Shown: piece by piece, positions 54,562-63,857 of the stretch
Position numbering within the stretch: the stretch's first letter is position 1
Layout: every line of letters starts with the position of its first letter
Source of the DNA: Spyradosoma sp004558035
GTDB taxonomy: Bacteria; Verrucomicrobiota; Verrucomicrobiia; Opitutales; UBA953
Length of the DNA: 64,000 nucleotides
Assembly (NCBI RefSeq): GCF_050314555.1
Contig: NZ_JBNPNH010000002.1
Span: 186,001-250,000 of the forward strand
Direction of reading: 5' to 3'
Position numbers and translations under genes: made by a program
Notes under the pieces: model-generated
The model's input: only the letters and a program-made list of their open reading frames with translations
The model's database searches: none
What the model was told of the DNA's origin: nothing

Positions 54562-55275
54562 ATGAAAACCCGTTTCGCCCTTTTTCTCGTAGTCCTGATT
54601 CTCGCCGCGCAGCTCGTCGGCCTCTTCTGCGTTTCCGCCGCGCGGGAACGCGAGCGCGCGAACAACCCGACGTTCCGCCTCGAATGCGCCTCCTACGATC
54701 CGCGCGACCTTCTGCGCGGACACTACCTGCCGCTGGATTTCAAAATCCTGCGCGACGTTCCCGCGTCGAAGCTCGACGCCGCCGCGCGGGAACGCCTCCG
54801 CGAAAAACACGCCGACGAAATAAACCGGCTCGGCGAAGAACGCGAAGCTTCGCTCATGATGAACCTCGACGGATTCTGGCTCGTGCTCGCGCCGAACGCG
54901 GAAACGGGATTCTGGGAAGTCGAGCGCGCGACCTTCGACGACCCTAAAATCGACTTCAACGCGAACCCCGAAAACGGGCGCGCCGCCCTGCGCCTCAAAT
55001 GGTCCGGCGCGCTGTGGCTGCGTTTCCGGAGGCCGGAAGACGCGCCCGCGCCGAAGACCTTCGACGACGTCTTCGATCCCGCGTTCGGCGTGACGATGCG
55101 CTCCTACGACTTCGAACTTCCGAACAGCCGCTTCTACCTTTCCGAGGAAAAGGCGAAGCGCTTCGACGCCGAAGCCCGCGGGAACGCCGCGCGCGTCGTC
55201 TCCGCCGAGCTTTTCCTGCGCGACGACGGCGCGCCCGTCCTAAAGCGCCTCTTCGTGGACGGCGAGGAATTCTGA
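54562..55275 (+). CDS. GDYXXLXY-domain protein
   Basis: Protein of 237 residues. One N-terminal span (FALFLVVLILAAQLVGLFCV) and an extracytoplasmic domain beginning with the family-naming motif, here YDPRDLLRGHYLPLDFKI (G-[DH]-Y-x-x-L-x-[YF]). A second conserved area is ELFLRDDGAPVLKRLFVDG at the end. It follows the DUF2157 gene by 42 bp, the standard pairing. Function unknown. Confidence 0.82.
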   Translation: MKTRFALFLVVLILAAQLVGLFCVSAARERERANNPTFRLECASYDPRDLLRGHYLPLDFKILRDVPASKLDAAARERLREKHADEINRLGEEREASLMMNLDGFWLVLAPNAETGFWEVERATFDDPKIDFNANPENGRAALRLKWSGALWLRFRRPEDAPAPKTFDDVFDPAFGVTMRSYDFELPNSRFYLSEEKAKRFDAEARGNAARVVSAELFLRDDGAPVLKRLFVDGEEF

Positions 55276-55289
55276 GAAAGGAGCCGCCG

Positions 55290-57038
55290 ATGAATCCGAC
55301 GAAATTTTTTCCGCGCGCGCTGCGCGTTCCCGCGCTGGTCGCGCTGACCGTCGCGCTCTGGACGCTTTCGATGCCGGGGCCGAATCTTTCCGGCGCGGCG
55401 TGGTTCTTCGCCGTGCCGTTCGCGCTGTGGGCGGCGAGCCGTCCGGCGTGGAAGGCGTGGCTGCCCGCGAGCTGGGCGGCGTGCTTTCTCGCCGGCGTCG
55501 TGAATCTGGTCTGGCTGCGTCACCTGTATCCGCCGCTGGGCTGGGTCGCGCTGCTGCTGCTGCCGCTCGCCTACACGGCGTTCCCGTGGCTGTGGTTCGT
55601 CGCGCTGCGTTTCGTGATGCCGCGCTGCACGGGCGAGCGCGCGTTCCCGTCGCGCGTCGTCGATCTGCTCGGGCTGACGGGGCTGTGGCTCGTGCTCGAA
55701 TGGATGCTGACGTGGTTTCTGACGGGTTTTCCGTGGATGCCGATCGGCGCGACGCAGTGGGATTTCCCGGCGGCGCTGGCGCTGTGCCGTTTCGCGGGAA
55801 CGCCCGCCGCGAGCGCGACGGTGATCTTCTTCAATCTCGGACTGGCGCGCTACCTGCGGCGGCAGTTCGTCGAGGCGCGCGTCGCGCCCGCGTCGCCGTC
55901 GCCCGTCGGATTTCTGCGGACGTTCTGCCCGGAATTTTATCTCGCGCTCGCGCCCGTGTTCGCCTCCGTCGTCGTGTTCGCGTATTCATGCGTCGAATAC
56001 GACCGCGGCGCGGAGAAGAAATTCTCCTTCGCCGCCGTGCAGACGGATTTCGACCCGAACGCGAAGTGGGACGCGCGCCGCGTCTCCGAAAATCTGCGCG
56101 TGCTCGAGACGCTGACTCTCGCCGCGCCGACGCTTTCGCGGGAACGCCCCGTCGCGACGTTTCCGCAGGCGGAAAGCGCGCTCGCGGCGGAACGGAAGCG
56201 CCGCGCCGAGGGCGGAAAACGCCTCGCGACGGATTTGGATTTCGTGCTTTGGCCGGAGGCGGCGATGCCCGTCTTTCCCCTGGAAAAAAGCGACGCGAAC
56301 GGCTTCGCGGCGTTTCTGAAAGGGCTCGCGCACGAGGCGGGAACGGCGCTCGTCGTCGGCGCCGTCGCTCCCGCAGAAACGGCGGGCGGCGCCGCGGCGG
56401 ACGCGTATCACAATTCCGTGCACGTCGTCGATCCGCGCTTCGGGCTCGCGGACGCGTTCGCGGCGAAGCGCCATCTCGTGCCGTTCGGCGAATACGTGCC
56501 GCTCGCGGACGTGCTGCCGCTGCGCAAGGTCGTTCCCGTGGCGAGCGACTGCGTGCCGGGCGCGTCGGCGGAGCCGCTTCTCGTGCGTTCCCGCGAAAAC
56601 CGCGTGCTGCGGCTCGGCGCGCTCGTGTGCTACGAGGACGTCTTCCCGGAGCTCGGGCGCGAGTGCGTCGCGGCGGGCGCGGAGGCGCTCGTCGTCGTCA
56701 CGAACGACGCGTGGTACGGCCGCGAGGCGGGCGCGCACCAGCACATGGCGCATTCCGTGATGCAGGCGGTTTCGCTCGGCGTGCCCGTCGTGCGCTGCGG
56801 GAACGCGGGCTGGAGCGGCGTGATTTCGCCGATCGGGCAGATTCAGCCGATGACCGACGCGGCGGGGAGCATTTATTTCCGCGGCGTCGGGCGCTTCGAC
56901 GTCTACGGACGCCGCGCGGCGTCGCCGACGTTTTACGCGCTGCACGGCGACTGGCTCGTCTTCGTCGGCGCGGGGTTCTTCGCCCTCGCCGCCGTCGCGC
57001 GCCTTCTGCGCCGTTCGTTCGCCGCGAAGCCGCGCTGA
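55290..57038 (+). CDS. lnt: Apolipoprotein N-acyltransferase
   Basis: Protein of 582 residues. About six N-terminal spans, then a periplasmic nitrilase domain with the catalytic triad Glu in LWPEAAMPVF (about 322), Lys in AKRHLVPFGEYVP (about 392) and Cys in LVCYEDVFPE (about 447), and a last span (WLVFVGAGFFALAAVA). It adds the third acyl chain to lipoproteins in the inner membrane. A loop near residues 285-310 (RPVATFPQAESALAAERKRR) is longer than in E. coli. Good GAAAGGAG before ATG 55290; the stop of the previous gene is 14 bp away. Confidence 0.94.
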   Translation: MNPTKFFPRALRVPALVALTVALWTLSMPGPNLSGAAWFFAVPFALWAASRPAWKAWLPASWAACFLAGVVNLVWLRHLYPPLGWVALLLLPLAYTAFPWLWFVALRFVMPRCTGERAFPSRVVDLLGLTGLWLVLEWMLTWFLTGFPWMPIGATQWDFPAALALCRFAGTPAASATVIFFNLGLARYLRRQFVEARVAPASPSPVGFLRTFCPEFYLALAPVFASVVVFAYSCVEYDRGAEKKFSFAAVQTDFDPNAKWDARRVSENLRVLETLTLAAPTLSRERPVATFPQAESALAAERKRRAEGGKRLATDLDFVLWPEAAMPVFPLEKSDANGFAAFLKGLAHEAGTALVVGAVAPAETAGGAAADAYHNSVHVVDPRFGLADAFAAKRHLVPFGEYVPLADVLPLRKVVPVASDCVPGASAEPLLVRSRENRVLRLGALVCYEDVFPELGRECVAAGAEALVVVTNDAWYGREAGAHQHMAHSVMQAVSLGVPVVRCGNAGWSGVISPIGQIQPMTDAAGSIYFRGVGRFDVYGRRAASPTFYALHGDWLVFVGAGFFALAAVARLLRRSFAAKPR

Positions 57039-57087
57039 ACCGCGGCGCGCAAATATGGCTTTGCCAAGCGCGCGGGAACGGAGTTTG

Positions 57088-58299
57088 ATGAAGCGCATCA
57101 TGTCGCACTCCATCGAACTTTGGAAAGAAAACATGCTCGGCAACTACGGGCTTCCGCCCGTCGCGCTCGCGCGCGGGCAAGGTTCCCGCGTCTGGGACGA
57201 AGACGGCAAGGAATACCTCGACTTTTCGTCGGGCATCGCCGTGCTCGCGCTCGGGCACGCGCATCCGCACTGGGTGAAGCGCGTGCAGGAGCAGGCCGCG
57301 AAGCTCGCGCACTGCAGCAATCTTTTCGTGAACGAGAACGCGCCGCGCGTCGCCGAGCGCATCGTGCGCCACATGGGCGGCGGCAAGGTGTTTTTCTGCA
57401 ACAGCGGCGCCGAGGCGAACGAGTGCCAGCTCAAGGTCTCGCGCCTTTTCGGGCGTTCCCGCGCGGGCGGCGAGGAAGGAAAAATTTACAAGGTCGTCGT
57501 CTGCGAAAACGCGTTTCACGGGCGGCTTTTCGGCACGATGGCGGCGACGCCGCAGGAAAAGATCCAGAACGGATTCCGCCCGCTGACGCCGGGCGTCGTC
57601 GTCGCCAGACTCAACGACATCGAGAGCTTCCGCGCGGCGATCGACGGCGAGACCGCCGCCGTGCTGCTCGAGCCCGTGCAGGGCGAAAGCGGCCTCACGC
57701 CCGCGACGCCCGAGTTCATGCGCGCGCTGCGGGAGCTCTGCGACGAGCGCGGCGTGCTCCTCATGTGCGACGAGATTCAGTGCGGCGTCGGGCGCACGGG
57801 CAAGCTCTTCGGCTTCGAGCTTTCGGGCGTCGTTCCCGACTGCTTTTCGATGGCGAAGGGGCTCGGCGGCGGCTTCCCGATCGGCGCCGTGTGGATGCGC
57901 GACGAGCTCGCCGCGCTCTTTCACGCGGGCTCGCACGGCACGACGTTCGGCGGCAACCCGATGGCGTGCGCGGCGGCGCTCGCGGTGTTCGAGACGCTCG
58001 ACGCGGAAAAGCTCGTCGAACGCGTCGCCGAGCGCGCTCCCGCGTGGCGGGAACGGCTCGCCGGGCTCGTGCGCGAATTCCCTGAAATTCTCGTCGAAGT
58101 GCGCGGCGTCGGCTACATGAGCGGGCTGAAGTTCCGCGAAGCTCCCGCGCCGTGGATCGCGAAGCTGCGCGAAGCCGGGCTGCTCTGCGTCGGCGCGGGC
58201 AACAACGTGATCCGCCTCCTGCCGCCGCTGAACGCGAGCGTCGCCGAGCTGGACGAAAGCGTCGAAATCCTCCGCCGCGTCTTCTCCGCCGCGAAGTGA
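57088..58299 (+). CDS. argD: Acetylornithine aminotransferase
   Basis: Protein of 403 residues. Class III PLP aminotransferase: NYGLPPVALARGQGSRVWD, FFCNSGAEANECQLK, CENAFHGRLFGTMAATP, LMCDEIQCGVGRTGKLF and PLP Lys in SMAKGLGGGFPIGA, as in ArgD. It makes N-acetylornithine in arginine synthesis and can act on succinyl-diaminopimelate. It starts 49 bp after lnt, probably the same transcript. An ATG 12 bp further in is a possible start. Confidence 0.92.
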   Translation: MKRIMSHSIELWKENMLGNYGLPPVALARGQGSRVWDEDGKEYLDFSSGIAVLALGHAHPHWVKRVQEQAAKLAHCSNLFVNENAPRVAERIVRHMGGGKVFFCNSGAEANECQLKVSRLFGRSRAGGEEGKIYKVVVCENAFHGRLFGTMAATPQEKIQNGFRPLTPGVVVARLNDIESFRAAIDGETAAVLLEPVQGESGLTPATPEFMRALRELCDERGVLLMCDEIQCGVGRTGKLFGFELSGVVPDCFSMAKGLGGGFPIGAVWMRDELAALFHAGSHGTTFGGNPMACAAALAVFETLDAEKLVERVAERAPAWRERLAGLVREFPEILVEVRGVGYMSGLKFREAPAPWIAKLREAGLLCVGAGNNVIRLLPPLNASVAELDESVEILRRVFSAAK

Positions 58300-58317
58300 C
58301 GTTCCCGTCGCCGCGCC

Positions 58318-59481
58318 ATGCTGCTTTCCGAATCTTCGCCGCGCGCCTTCTTCGCGCGTTTCGCCGAAATCTACGGCGGGACGCGCGACGTTTTTCTGAT
58401 GAACCCGCAGTGGAGCGCCGACCAGCGGCGCGAGGCGGAACGGCTCGCGGCGGCGTTCGCGGCGCGTTCCCGCGACGGCGGATCGGGGCGCGTCTTCGTC
58501 GCGAGCGGCGGCAGCGGCGGGAAAATCCGCTTCGTCTCGCACGCGCCGCGGACGTTCGAGGCGAGCGCGCGCGCGCTGATCCGTGCGCTGAAGCTTCCCG
58601 CGGGAACGCCGCTCCACTGTTTCGCGTGTCTGCCGCCGTGGCACGTCGGCGGGCTGATGCCCTTCGTGCGCTCCCGCGTCTCGGGCGGAAAGCTCTTCGC
58701 CGCGGAAAGCTTCGGTTTTCACGAGGGCGACGCGCTCCCGAAATTCCGCGGCGGCGCGTCGGAATTCTGGATGAACTCGCTCGTGCCGACGCAGCTGCGT
58801 CGGCTGCTCGCGCGGCGCGACGGCGCGGCGTGGCTGCGCGGATTCGATTTCATTCTGCTCGGCGGCGCCGCCGTTCCCGCCGATCTGCTCGACGCGGCGG
58901 AGCGCGAAAAGCTGCCGCTCGGCGTCGGCTACGGCATGACGGAGACGGCTTCGCTCGTCGCGCTTTGGCGGCTCGGCGACGCGCCGCCGCGCCTGGCGGG
59001 AACGCCGCTGCCGCACGCGAAGATTGCGCTGAACGGCGCGGACGCGCGCATCGCGCTCGCCGCGGAATCGCTCGGCGAAATGCTGCTCGACGACGGCGCG
59101 CTCGCGCCGAATCCGGGCGGCGTCTTTCTCACGAACGACGAAGGCGAGCTGCTCCCCGACGGGCGTCTGCTCGTGCGCGGGCGCGCGGACCGGCACGTCA
59201 ATTCCGGCGGCGAAAAAATCGACCCGCTCATCGTGGAGGACGCGCTGCGGGCCTGCGGCGCGGCGGCGGCGATGGTCGTCGGCGAACCCGACGCAGAATG
59301 GGGCGCGCGCGTCGTCGCGCTCGTCGTGCCGCCGTTCCCGGACGATCTCGCGGCGCGCCTGCGGGAACGCCTTCCCGCGTTCATGCTGCCGAAGCGCTTC
59401 GTCGCCGTTCCCGCGCTCCCGCTCGACGCCAAAGGCAAGCTCGACCGCGACGCTCTCGCCCGCGCGCTGAAGATCTCTTGA
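58318..59481 (+). CDS. AMP-binding acyl-CoA ligase, MenE-like (short)
   Basis: Protein of 387 residues. Adenylation-enzyme motifs are ASGGSGGKIRFVSH (P-loop), LLGGAAVPADLL, GYGMTETASLVA, the hinge LLVRGRADRHVNSGGEKIDP, and the catalytic Lys in DAKGKLDRDAL near the end. The GGEKI form and short size fit o-succinylbenzoyl-CoA ligase (MenE), for menaquinone. No other men genes are here, so the substrate remains open. It follows argD by 18 bp. Confidence 0.82.
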   Translation: MLLSESSPRAFFARFAEIYGGTRDVFLMNPQWSADQRREAERLAAAFAARSRDGGSGRVFVASGGSGGKIRFVSHAPRTFEASARALIRALKLPAGTPLHCFACLPPWHVGGLMPFVRSRVSGGKLFAAESFGFHEGDALPKFRGGASEFWMNSLVPTQLRRLLARRDGAAWLRGFDFILLGGAAVPADLLDAAEREKLPLGVGYGMTETASLVALWRLGDAPPRLAGTPLPHAKIALNGADARIALAAESLGEMLLDDGALAPNPGGVFLTNDEGELLPDGRLLVRGRADRHVNSGGEKIDPLIVEDALRACGAAAAMVVGEPDAEWGARVVALVVPPFPDDLAARLRERLPAFMLPKRFVAVPALPLDAKGKLDRDALARALKIS

Positions 59482-59642
59482 GCGCGGATTGCTTTCGGAC
59501 GCGAAGAAAACCGCCGAGCCGACGGAAGGTTTTGATAAAATCAAAAATCTCCCGCGCGTTCCCGCGAAACGCGCGCGCTTCATCGAAATCCGATTTTTTC
59601 AAATTTCTTGACGAACACTTCGGCGTAGATGAAAATTCCTTC

Positions 59643-60611
59643 ATGCAATCTGACTTCAAAATCTCAAAAAAATGGGGAAGACCCGGAAAGCCGATGTCGA
59701 AGTTCGCCTCGTCGGCGCTGAAGGGGATGGTTTCGGTTTTTCTGTGTTTCGCGTCCGTCGCCTGCGCGTTCGTTTGCGACGCGGCGTTTTCTTCGGGGGA
59801 CGGAATCGTGATTTCCATGCTTGCCGCAATCGTTTTCGCTTTCGCTTCGATATGTTTCGGCGTGAAGGCGATTTATTGTTCTCTTAGAGAACGCTTTTCT
59901 GAAAGAGAACGCGGCGTGCGATGCGGAATCGCATCAGACGGACGCGTTGAACGTCATGAAGAGGCGGGATTCGCTTTGCCGGCCATGAAAGGATTGGCTT
60001 CGTTTTCCCTCTGTCTGGCGGCTTTAGGCTGCACTTTCGTTTGCGACGCGATGCTTTCTTCGAGGGACGGAATCGCGATTTCCATGCTTGCCGCGTTCGT
60101 TTTCGCTTTCGCTTCGATCTGCTTCGGCGTGAAGGCGGCTTATCGCTTTCTCAGAAATCGGATTTCCCCGAAAAAGAGCGTCGCGGGAACGTCCCTTGAG
60201 AAAAGCGTTGAGGGATTCGAAGAGAAACCGCTCGGTCCGATTTCAGCCTTCGTTGAAGAGCACGAACGCGCAATCGTCAAGACGACGATCTTGGGCGCGT
60301 CGATTTTCGCCGTCTTCTACTTTTTCTTTTTTGTCGTGGGAGTGGAATTCAGCTTTTTCGTGGCGCTTTGTTTTTTTCTTCCTCTTTGCGCCGGCTTCGG
60401 ATACGGACTGTACGTCGGAGATGATATAAATATCTTTTCAGATGTGCGGTGGCTGAAAAATCGTCCGATATTGCGTGTGTGTTTGTCGCTCGCTTTCTTT
60501 TTTACGGTCATTACGCTCGCAATTATCTTCGGGATTGTATTTTCTCTGATGTGGTTGATGTGGTTGGTCTTATTGTTTTTCTTCGTGTACTTTATCGTTT
60601 CGATTTTATGA
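59643..60611 (+). CDS. Membrane protein with an internal tandem duplication
   Basis: Protein of 322 residues. Residues about 53-80 and 142-169 are copies of each other: SGDGIVISMLAAIVFAFASI against SRDGIAISMLAAFVFAFASI, each followed by CFGVKA. The DNA offset is 267 bp (89 codons). After a hydrophilic linker come three or four further spans of very Phe-rich sequence (IFAVFYFFFFVVGVEFSFFV). No family is recognised. The 3' half is far richer in A+T than the neighbours (60300-60620). Probably acquired DNA. Confidence 0.65.
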   Translation: MQSDFKISKKWGRPGKPMSKFASSALKGMVSVFLCFASVACAFVCDAAFSSGDGIVISMLAAIVFAFASICFGVKAIYCSLRERFSERERGVRCGIASDGRVERHEEAGFALPAMKGLASFSLCLAALGCTFVCDAMLSSRDGIAISMLAAFVFAFASICFGVKAAYRFLRNRISPKKSVAGTSLEKSVEGFEEKPLGPISAFVEEHERAIVKTTILGASIFAVFYFFFFVVGVEFSFFVALCFFLPLCAGFGYGLYVGDDINIFSDVRWLKNRPILRVCLSLAFFFTVITLAIIFGIVFSLMWLMWLVLLFFFVYFIVSIL

Positions 60612-60672
60612 GCGGCGTCGGGATTTCCCCGTCGTTCCGACGACAAATTCACGTTCCGAGGAAAATGAACTT

Positions 60673-61008
60673 ATGAAAAGAAAAATGGTTTCGCGACTTC
60701 TTGTCTCCGTCGCATCGATGACGCTTTTGTTCGCGGTTCCCGCGTCCGCCGCGAAAAAAGGCGTGGACGTCGAGCGCATTTACGGGAGAATCCAGTTTGT
60801 GACCGCTTTCGCCGATTACGACGTGAAGCTCGTGGACAGACATGAAGACCTGCGCGTGCAGATCGTCGAACGTTTTCCGGACTGTTGCGGGAAGTGGCAG
60901 ATCGTCGAGCGTTTTCCCGATTATAAAATCAGAATCGTCGAGAATCATCCGGATTTCACGGTGCGCTACGTGGAAAGGTTTCCCGGAGCGAATTTTTCCC
61001 GACCTTGA
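60673..61008 (+). CDS. Secreted protein of the 7(1) septoil knot type (DUF6150-like)
   Basis: Protein of 111 residues: signal peptide (about 1-27, ends PASAA), then five to six short repeats of the form DYxIRxVExxP: FADYDVKLVDRHE, DLRVQIVERFP, DCCGKWQIVERFP, DYKIRIVENHP, DFTVRYVERFP. The pattern, including the one longer unit with Gly-Lys-Trp, resembles proteins of the DUF6150 family, whose fold is the seven-crossing 'septoil' knot. Identification is from memory of the family pattern. Start ATG 60673 with GAGGAAAA upstream. Confidence 0.65.
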   Translation: MKRKMVSRLLVSVASMTLLFAVPASAAKKGVDVERIYGRIQFVTAFADYDVKLVDRHEDLRVQIVERFPDCCGKWQIVERFPDYKIRIVENHPDFTVRYVERFPGANFSRP

Positions 61009-61095
61009 AAGGAAAAAGCGTCCGCGCGCGCGTTCCCGCGGCAATTCCGCGCTTCCCGCGCGGGCGCGGTTTTGCTACGATGCCACGCTTTCGAC

Positions 61096-62265
61096 ATGCA
61101 GACTTCCGAAAGCCATTTCACCGTTCTGAAGACGGATCCCGCGAGCGCGGCGCGGCGATGCGAACTGCGCACGCTTCACGGCGTCGTGCAGACGCCCGTG
61201 TTCATGCCCGTCGGCACGCAGGGGACGGTCAAGTCGCTCACGCCCGCACAGGTGAAGGAAACGGGCGCGCAGATCATTCTCGGCAACACGTATCACCTCA
61301 ATCTGCGTCCGGGCCCGCAGACGGTGCGCGCGCTCGGCGGGCTGCATAAATTCATGGACTGGGACGGCCCTATTCTCACCGATTCCGGCGGGTTCCAGGT
61401 CTTTTCGCTCTCCAAGCTGCGCAAGATCACCGACGCGGGCATCACGTTCGCGTCGCACCTGGACGGCTCGCGCATCACGCTCACGCCGCGCAGCTGCCTC
61501 GACATCCAGAGCGCGCTCGGGAGCGACGTCGCGATGGTGCTCGACATCTGCCCGCCGTTCCCGGCGACGAAGCGCGACGTCGCCGACGCGAACCGCACGA
61601 CGCTGCGCTGGGCGCGGGAATTTCTCGGCCACGCGATCGACGACGGCTTCATCGCCGCCGGGCACCACGTCTTCGGCATCGTGCAGGGCGGCGTGTACGA
61701 CGACCTGCGGCGGGAATGCGCCGAGGCGCTCGCGCAGGCGGATTTTCCCGGCTACGCGATCGGCGGCGTCTCCGTCGGCGAGCCCGAGCCGGAGATGCTG
61801 CAGCAGGTCGCGGCGAGCACGCCGTTTCTCCCGCATTTCAGACCGCGCTACGTCATGGGCGTGGGCACGCCGCCGCAGCTGCTGAAGATGATCGCGCTCG
61901 GCGCGGACATGTTCGACTGCGTGATGCCGACGCGACTCGCGCGCCACGGCACGGCGTTCACGCCGGACGGCACGATCAACATCAAGAACGAAAAATACAG
62001 GCTCGACGAATCCCCGCTCGTCGAAGGGCTGGACAACTACACGTGCCGCCGCTTCTCGCGCGCGTATCTGCGCCATCTTTACGTCGCGGGCGAAATGCTT
62101 TCCTCGACGCTGCTGAGCATCCACAACATCCACTTCTTCCAGGACCTGATGCGGCAGGCTCGGGAACACATCGAGGCGGGCGACTTCACGCCGTGGTCGC
62201 GCGAATGGTGCGCGCGCTACGAGGCGGGCGAAGCCGCGCGGAAACGCGGGAACGCGAAAGACTGA
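61096..62265 (+). CDS. tgt: tRNA-guanine transglycosylase (queuine tRNA-ribosyltransferase)
   Basis: Protein of 389 residues. Active-site blocks are LTDSGGFQVFSLSKL (nucleophile/base Asp), GIVQGGVY, YAIGGVSVGEP, and MFDCVMPTRLARHG. It exchanges G34 for preQ1 in tRNAs for Tyr, His, Asn and Asp. The zinc site is unusual: where E. coli has CDCYTC (Cys302, 304, 307), this protein has LDNYTC (Leu312, Asn314, Cys317), leaving one of three Cys and the His of SIHN. Start ATG 61096. Upstream 88 bp to the septoil gene. Confidence 0.93.
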   Translation: MQTSESHFTVLKTDPASAARRCELRTLHGVVQTPVFMPVGTQGTVKSLTPAQVKETGAQIILGNTYHLNLRPGPQTVRALGGLHKFMDWDGPILTDSGGFQVFSLSKLRKITDAGITFASHLDGSRITLTPRSCLDIQSALGSDVAMVLDICPPFPATKRDVADANRTTLRWAREFLGHAIDDGFIAAGHHVFGIVQGGVYDDLRRECAEALAQADFPGYAIGGVSVGEPEPEMLQQVAASTPFLPHFRPRYVMGVGTPPQLLKMIALGADMFDCVMPTRLARHGTAFTPDGTINIKNEKYRLDESPLVEGLDNYTCRRFSRAYLRHLYVAGEMLSSTLLSIHNIHFFQDLMRQAREHIEAGDFTPWSREWCARYEAGEAARKRGNAKD

Positions 62266-62353
62266 GCCGCCGCGGGAACGGGCGCGCTTCGGATTCTCGC
62301 TTGATTGCGCGCGCGCGAACGGATAGCGTTCCCGAAAAACCTTCGTTTTCGCC

Positions 62354-62548
62354 ATGCTTTATCTGGTCGCCATTCTGCTTCCTCCCGTCGCCGTGCTGCT
62401 TTGCGGCAAACCTTTTCAGGCGCTTCTGAACCTGATTCTCTGCCTGTTCTTCTACGTGCCGGGCATGATTCACGCGATTCTCGTCGTGATGGACACGAAG
62501 GCGCGGGAACGCAACGCCGAGCTCATCGACGCGATGCGCCGCCGCTGA
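62354..62548 (+). CDS. Pmp3/YqaE-like small membrane protein
   Basis: Protein of 64 residues with two spans: LYLVAILLPPVAVLLCGKP and LLNLILCLFFYVPGMIHAIL, the layout of Pmp3/YqaE proteins (LPPLxVxL, then LxxxLxxLGxxPGxIHA). The polar tail DTKARERNAELIDAM is short. Yeast Pmp3 influences membrane potential; the bacterial role is not known. Confidence 0.85.
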   Translation: MLYLVAILLPPVAVLLCGKPFQALLNLILCLFFYVPGMIHAILVVMDTKARERNAELIDAMRRR

Positions 62549-62588
62549 CGCGCGCTTCGCCGCGACGTTCCGAAAAATCCCCGCGACG

Positions 62589-63857
62589 ATGACGCCCGAA
62601 ACGCGAAATTCCGGATCCGCGCCGCGCGCCGAAGCCGATTACGCGAAGTCCGTCGGCGGCGGGAACGCGCCCGACCGCGTCGCGGAGATGCAGGGTCTTT
62701 TCGGCCCGATCAGCGTTCCCGAGCGCGTCGTGCAGAGCATCTGGCGCCGCGGCGATTTCCGGCGCGACGGGCTGACGACGCTCGGCGGAAAGCCGCTCGA
62801 AATCGTTTCCGCGGGAACGTGGAACCGGCTCGACGGTCCCGATTTTCTCGGCGCGGAGCTGCTGATCGACGGCGTGCGCGTGCGCGGCGACGTGGAGATC
62901 CATTTTTACGCGGAAGACTGGAAGGCGCACGGCCACGCGGCGAATCCGCTCTACGGAAACGTCGTGCTGCACGTGCTCGCGTTCCCGCCGGCTGCGGGCG
63001 CGTTCCCGCGCGAAAACTCCTCGGGCGGGACGATGGAGACGTTTCTGCTGCTGCCGCATCTGAAGCGCGACATCGAGGAATACGCGTCGGAAGAGGCGCT
63101 CGCGGAAATCGAGGGACGCGGCGACGGCGCCGAGGATCTGCGCGCGAAGCTCTTCGCCGTGCCCGAAGACGAGCGCTTCCCGCGGCTGCGCGCGGCGGCG
63201 TTTTCGCGCTGGACGCAGAAGGTGCGCTTCATGGCGCGGCGGCTCGAGGACGCGCCGGACTGGGGCACGCTCGCGCACCGGATCGCGCTCGAGACGCTCG
63301 GGCTGCGGCGCAACCGCGAGGCGATGTCGCGGCTCGCGACGCGCTTTTCGCCGAGCACGATGCTGCTGATGGGCGCGGAAAAGCTTTACGCGGCGGAGGC
63401 GGGGCATTGGCGCCTCGCGGGAACGCGTCCGGCGAATCTGCCCGCGCGGCGGCTCGAACAGTATCTGACGCTGCTCGAAAAAAATCCCGCCTGGGCGCGG
63501 CAGCTGCGGGAGGCGCTCGCGGCGCTCCCGGGAACGGAAAAATTCAACGCCGGGCTCGGCTCCAAAAACTTCCGCGCGCGCGGAAAAATGCGCGCCCTGC
63601 GTCGGGAAATCGCCGACGGAATCTTCGCGGGAACGCTCGGTGGAACGCGCCTCGACACGCTGCTCGTGGACGCGTTTCTGCCGCTGGCGAGCGCGTCCGG
63701 CGCCGCGGATCTTTCGGCGTGGTGGTTCCACTGGTTTCTCGGTGACGCGCCCGGCAACGTTCCCGCGCTGCTGCGCGACATGGGCGTTTCGACGCGGGAA
63801 CGCCCCTACTGCAACGGGCTTTTCCAGGGGCTCATTCAGGTTTCGTTGGAAAGGTGA
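62589..63857 (+). CDS. DUF2851 family protein
   Basis: Protein of 422 residues, the typical size. Family blocks are IWRRGDFRRDGLTTLGG, EIVSAGTWNRLDGPDFLGAE, VRGDVEIHFYAEDWKAHGH, NPLYGNVVLHVL and the late FHWFLGDAPGNVPALLRDMG. The N-terminal His/Asp-rich part suggests a nuclease-like or metal-binding fold, but no activity is established. It starts 40 bp after the Pmp3-like gene. Confidence 0.87.
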   Translation: MTPETRNSGSAPRAEADYAKSVGGGNAPDRVAEMQGLFGPISVPERVVQSIWRRGDFRRDGLTTLGGKPLEIVSAGTWNRLDGPDFLGAELLIDGVRVRGDVEIHFYAEDWKAHGHAANPLYGNVVLHVLAFPPAAGAFPRENSSGGTMETFLLLPHLKRDIEEYASEEALAEIEGRGDGAEDLRAKLFAVPEDERFPRLRAAAFSRWTQKVRFMARRLEDAPDWGTLAHRIALETLGLRRNREAMSRLATRFSPSTMLLMGAEKLYAAEAGHWRLAGTRPANLPARRLEQYLTLLEKNPAWARQLREALAALPGTEKFNAGLGSKNFRARGKMRALRREIADGIFAGTLGGTRLDTLLVDAFLPLASASGAADLSAWWFHWFLGDAPGNVPALLRDMGVSTRERPYCNGLFQGLIQVSLER

